Of a stretch of DNA of 35,626 bases, positions 29,532 to 35,626 are shown piece by piece. How positions within the stretch are numbered: the first letter of the stretch is position 1; each line of letters opens with the position of its first letter. The notes beneath the pieces are model-generated. The model worked only from the letters and a program-made list of their open reading frames with translations, searched no databases and was not told the DNA's origin. Made by a program: the position numbers and the translations under genes. The stretch comes from Actinomadura kijaniata NBRC 14229 (lineage in GTDB: Bacteria; Actinomycetota; Actinomycetes; Streptosporangiales; Streptosporangiaceae): the NCBI RefSeq assembly GCF_001552175.1, contig NZ_BCQR01000130.1, positions 1 to 35,626 of the forward strand. Reading direction: 5' to 3'.

Positions 29532-32264
29532 TCATGGCTTTGATGCCGGCATCGCGCCGGGGGCTGCGTCCTCTTCTCGGGTCGGGTCGTGGAAGGGGCG
29601 CAGGCCGGCGGTGACTTCGGCGCGGGTGAAGGCGTAGCGGCCCAGGAAGTTGATGTGCTCGAAGGCGATCGGTGAGAGCCGGGAGCACATGTCGTCGGTG
29701 GCAGGGAACCCGCCCTTGCGGATCTGCTTGACGGCGGCGTCCAGGTAGAGACTGTTCCACCACACCACCGCGTTGAGCGCCAGGCCGAGCGCGCCGAGCT
29801 GGTCCTCCATCCCTTCGCGGTAGCGCTGGCGGAGCTGGCCGCGGTTGCCGAAGGCGATCCGGCGGGCGAGGCGGTGCCGGGCTTCCTGGGTGTTGAGTTG
29901 GGCGCCGATCATGCGGCGGTAGCCGTCGTCGGAGATGAACTGCAGTAGGTGCAGCGTCTTGAAGATCCGGCCGTAGTGGGCGAACGCGTCACCCAGGCCG
30001 GTGGGGCGGCCGTCGCGCGACAACATCCGGATCAGGTCGTAGGCGCGGACCTGGCCGGTGGTGAGGGAGCCGGCCACGCGCAGCATGTCGGCCCAGTGCG
30101 CGCGGATCCGGTCGAGGCGGACGGCGTGGCGAGACATGTGATCCAAAGGCCCGTAGGTGGCGCGGGTGTTGGTGCGCCACAGCCGGGTGTCGCCCAGGTC
30201 GGCGATGCGCGGGGAGAACTGGTAGCCGCAGATCGCGAAGAGCCCGAACACGATGTCGGAGTAGGACGCGGTGTCGGTCACGACCGTCTCGGGGCGCGGG
30301 CCGCCGTCGATGGTGTGGATGGCGTCCAGAATGAACAGCGAGTCCCGCAGCGTGCCGGGGACGACCAGGCCGCCGATGCCCATCACCTGGTCGTTGACGA
30401 CGTTCAGCCAGGTCGCGCCGCGCTGGCGGCCGAAGTAGATCGGGTTGTGGCCGGTGTGCAGGTTGGCGACCGGCACGATGAACCGCAGCCCGTCGGCCGA
30501 GGCGATCTGCCCGCCGCCCCAGCGCTTCACCAGGTCGATCCCGGCCTGTTCTGCGATCAGGCGGGCGTTGGCCGCCGAGATCGTCTCGGCGCGCACATAT
30601 CCCTGGTCGACCTGCTGCAGGCGGGCGCGCGTCAGCGCGGGCACGTTCGGCTTCTCGATCGGCACCAGCCCGACGTTGCACGCCTCGGCCACCAGCAGCC
30701 CGCACAGGCTGACCGCGAAGTCCTCCATCGGCGAGTCCGCGCCGGAGATGTGGGTGAAGTCGGCCGCCAGCCCGGTCCGGTCGAACACCTCCAGCAGCAG
30801 TTCGGGGAAGTCCACCCGCGGCAGCATTTGATCGATCAGGGCCCGGAACTCCGTCATCAGCGGCGGCTCGGCCAGCGGCCCGAGCTTGTCCACCTGCAGG
30901 CGACCGCCGACGAACTGCACCGCGGTGTTGCCGCCGAGGCCGTCCAGCACCCGGGTGTAGGCGCCCTCCAACGCGCTGGCGAGTTCGGCCAGGTGCCCGG
31001 CCTTCACCGCACGGAACTCGATCACCTCCAGCAGCAGCTCGATGAACTGCTGCACCGTCCGGTACCGCTTGACCAACTCGGCCCGCCACGCCGCCGCGGC
31101 GTCATCATCGGTCTCGGGCACGAACGAGGCGATCACCTCCACCGCCGCCGTCAGCTTCTCGCGCGGCACCACCCGCTCGATCTCGTTCCACACCTCCGCC
31201 AGCGACACCAGGCGGTCCTCGGTCGCCTGCGGCGCACTCATCAAGATCTCCATCGCCGAGGCGACGTGCCGCGCGGCGCTGCGCAGCTTGGGCAGCGTCC
31301 GCAGCTGCTCGGCCTTGCCCGCCCGCTCGGCCCGCGCCAGCAGGTTCGAGGTGATCAGCAGGTCCAGCACGTCCAGGGCGTCATCGATCGACGCGGTCTG
31401 AAGATGCCGAACCGTGGCCAGCAGCGTCGCCGTCTGCCGCCGCTCCTCCAGGTCCCGCAGCGTCGGGGCCTTGGACGCCATCCCGTACCGGGCCAGCGAA
31501 GCCAGCTTCACCGCCGGCACCGGCTCGGTATCGACCTGCCCGGCCCCGATCCCACCGATCTCTGAGACCCGGTCCAGCTCCCGCACCAGCACCCGGCCCG
31601 ACGCCTTCACCGGCGACGTCCGCAGCCGCTCCAGCTCCGACACCCGACGATCCTCCGGCACCGCCAGCAGGCCCCGCAGCGCCACCGCGGTCTCGGCCGG
31701 CGTCCGCTCGGCCAGCAGCCCGTACAGCCGAGCGTTCTCGGCCCGACGCACCTCGCTGACCAGCCGGGTCAGTGTCGTGACCCCGGCAGGCAGCAAGATC
31801 CCGGCCTCCAGCATGTACACCACCGCCCGGTCGAACAGCGCACGCGGACCCTCGGTCGTCGACCACACCCGCGCCGCGATGAACGCCCGCACGTCCTGCT
31901 CCCGGTCAGGGAACTCCGACAACCCCAGCAGGTCACGGATCTCCCAGGAATGCTCATAAGCGGTCTTCGGCCGGGCCAGATAGTCCCGGGCGCACGCAGG
32001 ATCGACCCCCACCTGCTCGGCGGCGAACCCGACCACTTCCGCCGGCACCTTCAGCGGAGCGTCCGTCAGGAACGTCCCCAGCATCCGCACCGTGCCCCAC
32101 TGCACCGCCCACCCGAGCTTGGTCGCCGGGCGCCGCTTGCCCTCCACCACCGCCCGCGCCTTCGCGTCCAGGCGGAAGAACTGCTCCAGCTCACCGACCG
32201 TCACCTCAGCACGGAACCGCCGATATCGCGCGACCTGCTCATCCGACAAGAAATCAACTGGCAT
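29532..32264 (-). CDS. tnpA: Tn3-family transposase (TnpA)
   Basis: This 910-residue transposase starts at ATG 32264 and opens MPVDFLSDEQVARYRRFRAE. An N-terminal DNA-binding region (FFRLDAKARAVVEGKRRPAT, LGTFLTDAPLKVPAEVVGFA) is followed by a long helical middle and the RNase-H-like catalytic part. The catalytic acids are in IASADGLRFIVPVANLHTGH (first Asp), ETVVTDTASYSDIVFGLFAI (second Asp) and REGMEDQLGALGLALNAVVW (Glu). It is slightly shorter than Tn3 TnpA (about 1000 residues) but complete. It cuts at the terminal repeats and makes a cointegrate by replicative transposition. It points inward from the right end, 70 bp from the repeat, and converges on the passenger gene. Confidence 0.93.
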   Translation of the reverse strand: MPVDFLSDEQVARYRRFRAEVTVGELEQFFRLDAKARAVVEGKRRPATKLGWAVQWGTVRMLGTFLTDAPLKVPAEVVGFAAEQVGVDPACARDYLARPKTAYEHSWEIRDLLGLSEFPDREQDVRAFIAARVWSTTEGPRALFDRAVVYMLEAGILLPAGVTTLTRLVSEVRRAENARLYGLLAERTPAETAVALRGLLAVPEDRRVSELERLRTSPVKASGRVLVRELDRVSEIGGIGAGQVDTEPVPAVKLASLARYGMASKAPTLRDLEERRQTATLLATVRHLQTASIDDALDVLDLLITSNLLARAERAGKAEQLRTLPKLRSAARHVASAMEILMSAPQATEDRLVSLAEVWNEIERVVPREKLTAAVEVIASFVPETDDDAAAAWRAELVKRYRTVQQFIELLLEVIEFRAVKAGHLAELASALEGAYTRVLDGLGGNTAVQFVGGRLQVDKLGPLAEPPLMTEFRALIDQMLPRVDFPELLLEVFDRTGLAADFTHISGADSPMEDFAVSLCGLLVAEACNVGLVPIEKPNVPALTRARLQQVDQGYVRAETISAANARLIAEQAGIDLVKRWGGGQIASADGLRFIVPVANLHTGHNPIYFGRQRGATWLNVVNDQVMGIGGLVVPGTLRDSLFILDAIHTIDGGPRPETVVTDTASYSDIVFGLFAICGYQFSPRIADLGDTRLWRTNTRATYGPLDHMSRHAVRLDRIRAHWADMLRVAGSLTTGQVRAYDLIRMLSRDGRPTGLGDAFAHYGRIFKTLHLLQFISDDGYRRMIGAQLNTQEARHRLARRIAFGNRGQLRQRYREGMEDQLGALGLALNAVVWWNSLYLDAAVKQIRKGGFPATDDMCSRLSPIAFEHINFLGRYAFTRAEVTAGLRPFHDPTREEDAAPGAMPASKP

Positions 32265-32333
32265 GCCCAGGAACGTAGAGCCCCACCGACCACGCCAGAC
32301 CCGCCGTCACCGAACCGTCGCCAACCCAGTCGG

Positions 32334-32371
32334 GCTACCGCCAAAATCCGGTCCGATCCTCCTCGTGGGCC
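32334..32371 (-). repeat. Right 38-bp terminal inverted repeat
   Basis: Read from the outside it begins GGCCCACGAGGAGGATCGGA and ends TTTTGGCGGTAGC, facing the copy at 28145-28182. It lies between the tnpA start and the flank GAGCT. Confidence 0.92.
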
Positions 32372-32515
32372 GAGCTGCCCGCCGATGACGACCTGGTCGC
32401 CGCCGCAGCGGCGGTCCAGACTGTGACCGTGCAGAGCAACCTGTCGTCTGATCTGCCGAGCAATCTTTTGTCCCAGGTCAGTGCGGCCGGTTGCTGCTCG
32501 CGGGTCGGTGCTTGG

Positions 32516-32740
32516 TCATTCATCGTTGTGGCGATCGCAGGTCCTGGGGGTGGTGATCTGGTGCAGCAATCCCACGGTGGTGCCAGTGGCTCCGCCACCG
32601 GTCAGCAGCGCCTGAGCCAGTTCGCTGTCGCTAGCCAGCGCGAGCACAGCAGCGAAGGTTCCGACCAGCAGTGCCACCAGGACGATCAGGACCAACCGGA
32701 CGTTCTTCAGCGCGGCCCAGAGGCGAGAAGGCTTGTTCAC
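32516..32740 (-). CDS. Small membrane protein
   Basis: It starts at GTG 32740 with a perfect GGAGG seven bases upstream and encodes 74 residues. A basic N-terminus (NKPSRLWAALKNVR) is followed by one strong membrane helix, LVLIVLVALLVGTFAAVLAL, and a short outside or inside part, ELAQALLTGGGATGTTVGLL, with HQITTPRTCDRHNDE at the end. It is a single-pass protein of unknown function, the kind often seen beside mobile-element sigma factors. The neighbouring sigma-like gene is divergent, 220 bp away. The 144 bp between its stop and the transposon end hold no supported gene. Confidence 0.68.
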   Translation of the reverse strand: MNKPSRLWAALKNVRLVLIVLVALLVGTFAAVLALASDSELAQALLTGGGATGTTVGLLHQITTPRTCDRHNDE

Positions 32741-32963
32741 AGGGCAACCTCCATCAACGGCCCGGCCGGTGGCCGGAAAGGGGGGATACACCTATGCCTA
32801 GGTGCTGGCTGAGCGGCGATCCCCCGGCCGCGGAGGACAGAAAAGTACGTCCTCTGCAGGCGGGGGGTGGGCGGCGGGCGGTGACCTATGAATCCGGGTT
32901 GAGTAATCGTCCCGAAAGCGGCAGTAGGTGATTTTTGGTGTGACTTGCGGTAAGGATGCGAGG

Positions 32964-33671
32964 GTGACCAGTGGCCAGGAGGAGGGCACCAGCCCGGCCG
33001 ATGAGCTCGCGGCTCGTCTGGCTGCAGATGCCGAGCTTGTGGCGTTGCTGGCCAAGCACGATTTCGCAGGTCCCCAGTACGACCGGTTCGAGCACCAGTT
33101 GGTTCGTTACGCCTGGGCGGTGCTGATGGCCTGGATGGTTTCTGGAGAGATCTTCATGAGGTGCCGCCGCAAGGGCATGCCGTTGCGGTCTCCGCCTCAT
33201 CGATTCACCCAAGAGGACCGCACGGGGTTGGCTGCCGACACCCTGGTGCCCGCCGTGGTGGATTTTCGGCGACGTGCCCTGGTGGGTGGTGGATGGGATC
33301 ACCGCCGCGGTGCGACGTTGACGACCTACTTCGTCGGTGGGTTGCCCGCTCACTTCGCCAACGCCTATCGCAGATGGCTCACCCAGCAGAAGGACACCCA
33401 CGAAGAACTACACCCCGATCCCGCCTCGACGACGGATGCTGTGGGCTGGTCGGCCTTCGACAGCGACCCGCAAACGATCATTGGTATTCGCGAGGTGGTC
33501 CGTGCGGAGCTGGCCGATCTGGACGAAACAACCGCGCAGGTCCTGACTCTCACTGCCGAGGGGTACCAACAGAGTGAGATCGCCGAACTACTCGACAGCA
33601 CACCCCGGGCGGTCGAAGGGATTGTGCGCCGCCATCGTCAGCGGATTCGGCGGATGAAGGAGGGGCCATGA
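32964..33671 (+). CDS. Sigma-70-family-like protein with C-terminal region 4
   Basis: The protein has 235 residues from GTG 32964 (AAGGA upstream; the frame is open to 32928). The middle is helical and Trp-rich (FEHQLVRYAWAVLMAWMVSG, WDHRRGATLTTYFVGGLPAH, FANAYRRWLTQQ). It resembles region 2 of sigma factors in which an N-terminal domain carries out core binding. The C-terminus is a clear region 4: VRAELADLDETTAQVLTLTA, EGYQQSEIAELLDSTPRAVE and GIVRRHRQRIRRMK. It is probably an ECF-type sigma factor that recruits RNA polymerase to -35 boxes of element genes. Its stop overlaps the ATG of a second sigma-like gene (ATGA at 33668-33671). Confidence 0.75.
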   Translation: MTSGQEEGTSPADELAARLAADAELVALLAKHDFAGPQYDRFEHQLVRYAWAVLMAWMVSGEIFMRCRRKGMPLRSPPHRFTQEDRTGLAADTLVPAVVDFRRRALVGGGWDHRRGATLTTYFVGGLPAHFANAYRRWLTQQKDTHEELHPDPASTTDAVGWSAFDSDPQTIIGIREVVRAELADLDETTAQVLTLTAEGYQQSEIAELLDSTPRAVEGIVRRHRQRIRRMKEGP

Positions 33672-34093
33672 CCGGGCCTGTGTCCCCTGGCGAGTCCGAT
33701 GCCACTGCGGCCAACGCCGAAATTGACCGTCTGCTTGCACGGTCCTCGCTCGGAGGTCAGGGAGCGAGCTTGCTGAGGCAGCGCGGGTCACCTGTCGATG
33801 CCGCGTTGATCCAGAGCCTGGCCAACGACCAGGACGCCCTCGTCGCGGCCGACACCACGTCGTTCGCCCTGTCTCAGGAGCAGCTCCACTCGGTGCTGGA
33901 AACCTTGTCCGAGCGCGAGGCGGGCGTGGTGGCGATGCGGTTCGGCCTCACCGACGGCCAGCCCAAGACCCTGGACGAGGTCAGCAAGGTGTATGGGGTC
34001 ACCCGTGAGCGCATCCGCCAGATCGAGTCCAAGACCATGTCGAAACTGCGGCGCCCCTCCACGCAGCCGTCCGAACCCCAAGCAGGCGACTGA
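33668..34093 (+). CDS. RpoD-like region 4 protein
   Basis: This 141-residue protein is coupled to the preceding sigma gene by an ATGA overlap. The first 60 residues are polar (ANAEIDRLLARSSLGGQGAS). Residues 70-130 form sigma region 4 of the group 1/2 (RpoD) type: LHSVLETLSEREAGVVAMRF, GLTDGQPKTLDEVSKVYGVT and RERIRQIESKTMSKLRRP. Regions 1-3 are missing, so it cannot act as a full sigma factor; it could bind -35 DNA or pair with the ECF-like protein as a split sigma factor. The coupling of the two genes supports a joint role; this is inference. Confidence 0.78.
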   Translation: MTGPVSPGESDATAANAEIDRLLARSSLGGQGASLLRQRGSPVDAALIQSLANDQDALVAADTTSFALSQEQLHSVLETLSEREAGVVAMRFGLTDGQPKTLDEVSKVYGVTRERIRQIESKTMSKLRRPSTQPSEPQAGD

Positions 34094-34252
34094 GATATTC
34101 AGCTGAGCCAGCAAACGGCCAAGTCAACGACCGTATCGGAACGACCGACGGCGACACGACACCACGACGTCCCACCGGCTGGCACCACCATTCATCGGAA
34201 GCTCGCTGCTCGCGGGCCGAGCAATCCCGGTTTGCCCCGGCCGGTCAGAGCC

Positions 34253-34281
34253 TGGAAGCGCTTCAGCGCTTGGAAGCGCTT
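34253..34281. repeat. Two TGGAAGCGCTT copies (LacI-like sites)
   Basis: TGGAAGCGCTT occurs at 34253 and 34271, 18 bp apart, each centred on the palindrome AAGCGCTT. The sequence resembles operators of actinomycete LacI-family regulators. No LacI-type gene is in the window, so a chance repeat is possible. Confidence 0.4.
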
Positions 34282-34355
34282 GCCGCAGCACGCACCCGGC
34301 AACCATCGTGCCGCGCCGGTGGATAGGCCATACGACAAATAGCTCGGCAGATCAG

Positions 34356-34514
34356 ATGACACGAACCGTGGCACGTCACAGTCCAGATATCGACCTGGAC
34401 GCCGACATCGCTGTCGCGTTGATCGCACTGGCCGAACTCCACGGAAACCTGGTCGCCGCCCACGACTGCGCCCAAGCCGAGGACTACACCGCCTCGATCG
34501 CGCCTGGCCGGTGA
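34356..34514 (+). CDS. Small hypothetical protein (52 aa)
   Basis: From ATG 34356 the frame gives MTRTVARHSPDIDLDADIAV, ALIALAELHGNLVAAHDCAQ and AEDYTASIAPGR. An upstream frame is open to 34308. There is one amphipathic helix (DIAVALIALAELHGNLVAA). No good ribosome binding site is visible. The stop TGA overlaps a GTG at 34511 in the frame of the next gene, a style common in this window, which slightly favours it being real. Confidence 0.4.
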   Translation: MTRTVARHSPDIDLDADIAVALIALAELHGNLVAAHDCAQAEDYTASIAPGR

Positions 34515-34624
34515 CCACACCGGCCGCGGTCGACCCTTCACCAGCAAGGTCCCCACCCGACGGTGGAAGCCCTGCGCCTGCGGGCGAACGTCCACCACCG
34601 CTGCTTCGGCTGAGAGGACGCTCT

Positions 34625-35416
34625 ATGACCGCCACCTCACCCCCACCCATCAGCCCCCGCCGCCTGGAAGCCCTGCGCGCCCTGACCGAACGCGGCACCA
34701 AGCATGAACGCGCCACAGCCGCCGCCAAGGCCGCCCCGTACGCCGACCTCCCCGACACCCCGACCCTTGATGGTCTGCGGGAGTTCCTCACCGAGACCTT
34801 CACCGTCTCCATGCGCGGCGGCTACGGCACCGCCCGCCGAGAGGCCGCCATCACCTTGGCCCGCGCGCACGACGTGCAGGCCTCCCGACCGCCGGCACCG
34901 TCGTTCTGGCGCGCGGCCCCACCGCCCGACGAGGTTCGGCTCCACGGTCGCCGCCCACTGGTGGAGTATCTGCTGGACCGGCTGCCGACCTTGCTGGAGC
35001 AGATCGAACACGACGCCACAAGCGCCCGCCGCCACTACCGCGCCCACCTGCGTCGCCTGCCCGACCACGAACGCCCCGCCGGGATCGAATCGGCCTGCCG
35101 CGCCTGGACCAAGGACTTCTTCGCCGGCTGGGCCGACAACTACGCGCTCCGCCTGTACACCGCGCGGATCCGGGAGCTGCCCGCCGCTGCTCCACCGTCT
35201 GGCTCACCCACCGCCCCAATCAGCACGAGGCACCTAGCGTGCGACGAGCTCGTCCTCGGCGGCCGGGCCGCCGGCAAGACGGCCGCGGCCGCCAGCGACA
35301 TCACCGGCGCGGCGCTGCTGACCCGCGCCGCCGATCCCCTGACCCGCGCCCGCGACCGCGCCGCGCTGACCCGCGCGGCCCGCCAAGCGTTGGCGCTGGA
35401 GCACCCACGGTCGTGA
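34625..35416 (+). CDS. Hypothetical protein, helical
   Basis: The protein has 263 residues from ATG 34625, preceded by GAGAGGACG at good distance; the frame extends to GTG 34511 through a Pro-rich segment that I think is not translated. Two helical parts are visible: SPRRLEALRALTERGTKHER, TLDGLREFLTETFTVSMRGG, then YLLDRLPTLLEQIEHDATSA and RRHYRAHLRRLPDHE with SACRAWTKDFFAGWADNYAL. Near residue 215, VLGGRAAGKTAAAA fits the P-loop consensus, but no other nucleotide-binding motif follows. The Ala/Arg-rich C-terminus looks disordered. The family is unknown; likely a mobile-element protein. Confidence 0.6.
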   Translation: MTATSPPPISPRRLEALRALTERGTKHERATAAAKAAPYADLPDTPTLDGLREFLTETFTVSMRGGYGTARREAAITLARAHDVQASRPPAPSFWRAAPPPDEVRLHGRRPLVEYLLDRLPTLLEQIEHDATSARRHYRAHLRRLPDHERPAGIESACRAWTKDFFAGWADNYALRLYTARIRELPAAAPPSGSPTAPISTRHLACDELVLGGRAAGKTAAAASDITGAALLTRAADPLTRARDRAALTRAARQALALEHPRS

Positions 35417-35626
35417 CCGGCACGCCTGGACCCCCGGCGCCGTGCCCGACGGCCGGGTCGGCGAGCCGGTCCGCGACGGTCGGCGTGCGGTGCTGGTGCC
35501 CGAAGCGGTGCTGCCGCTTGGAGCAAAGCAACCCCCGGCGGGGACGGCGACCGGACCTGCAGGTGGGCAGGCACCCTGCGGCCAAGCAGGAGGCGGGGCG
35601 GGAAGTCGCCGTCCCCGCCGGGGGCC
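35417..35626 (+). other. End of window, possible start of another gene
   Basis: Two forward frames remain open to the edge. One starts at GTG 35413 (GTGA overlap with the previous stop). The other reads HAWTPGAVPDGRVGEPVRDG, then RRAVLVPEAVLPLGAKQ, which looks more like protein. The stretch is cut by the window end and contains a large inverted repeat. Confidence 0.3.
35532..35624. repeat. Perfect 20-bp inverted repeat
   Basis: CCCCCGGCGGGGACGGCGAC (35532-35551) and GTCGCCGTCCCCGCCGGGGG (35605-35624) are exact reverse complements separated by 53 bp. The length and perfection are unlikely by chance even at this GC content. It could be a recombination or transfer site, a transposable element end pair, or a strong hairpin. 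Confidence 0.85.

Larger units (their letters stand above)
28145..32371. mobile_element. Complete Tn3-family transposon, 4227 bp
   Basis: The ends are matching 38-bp inverted repeats. Inside are a res region, a serine resolvase, a passenger gene and a 910-residue TnpA in the opposite direction. The resolvase and res lie next to the left end. The bases outside the ends are CTGAT (left) and GAGCT (right), so the 5-bp target duplication typical of this family is absent. The left end cuts a toxin gene whose other part is not found at the right end. The element was thus involved in a later deletion or in recombination between copies. Confidence 0.9.

Noticed and set aside
29949..31565. Forward 538-aa ORF inside tnpA
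   Set aside because: Antisense shadow of the conserved Tn3 transposase.
35250..35290. P-loop motif in the 34625-35416 product
   Set aside because: It fits the consensus by pattern, but Gly/Ala-rich sequence gives chance matches and no second nucleotide-binding motif is seen, so I do not call it an ATPase.

Overview
The window is high-GC DNA from an actinomycete. The protein families point to a filamentous actinomycete of the Streptosporangiales/Streptomycetales type, but the genus cannot be read from this sequence. No housekeeping gene is present. The content is accessory: orphan immunity proteins, drug and thiol stress functions, a RiPP locus, one complete Tn3-family transposon and many transposase remnants. 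It could be a plasmid or a chromosomal island; the sequence does not decide which. Many small genes are coupled by ATGA or GTGA overlaps.

Layout. 1-9500 is an immunity and defence patchwork. It holds two coupled SMI1/KNR4 (SUKH) proteins, an Imm21-type protein, a zinc-finger protein with a GTAACGAAAA operator array, an NB-ARC/TPR ATPase with near-identical TPR repeats, and small uncharacterised proteins. Remnants of Tn3, IS5-like and TniB-like elements lie at 2.4 kb and 9.5-10.05 kb. 10.1-14.6 kb is a compact sulfur/thiol module. It holds thioredoxin with a METTL7-like methyltransferase, a divergent MarR regulator, a cysteine desulfurase coupled to an ArsR-rhodanese fusion, and a second methyltransferase transcribed divergently across a perfect palindrome. 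15.2-17.4 kb is a TetR/MFS efflux pair with its own palindromic operator. 17.4-22.4 kb is mixed: an anti-sigma-like ATPase, recombinase and IS remnants, and an AT-richer foreign gene.

22.4-26.4 kb is the most interesting part. An HTH-less UTRA protein and a full GntR/UTRA regulator lie upstream of a promoter, a perfect inverted repeat and a long leader hairpin. Then come three coupled small genes (one with an RNA polymerase alpha-CTD-like domain), a graspetide precursor with the PWGLRRMAPYP leader motif, and its ATP-grasp ligase. The ligase loses family sequence near 26260, where lower-GC DNA begins. That DNA carries an Imm10-like immunity gene and a Hint-deaminase polymorphic toxin C-terminus, which is cut by the left end of the Tn3 transposon.

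28145-32371 is the Tn3-family transposon, with 38-bp inverted repeats, a three-subsite res region, a serine resolvase, one passenger gene and tnpA. Its flanks do not show a 5-bp duplication and the toxin's missing 5' part is not on the other side, so a rearrangement followed insertion. 32.5-35.6 kb has a small membrane protein, two coupled sigma-factor-like genes, two proteins of unknown function and a perfect 20-bp inverted repeat at the window end.

At least two genes (8010-8527 and 10449-11230) are broken by a single missing base in a C/G run. Either they are decaying or the assembly has homopolymer errors.
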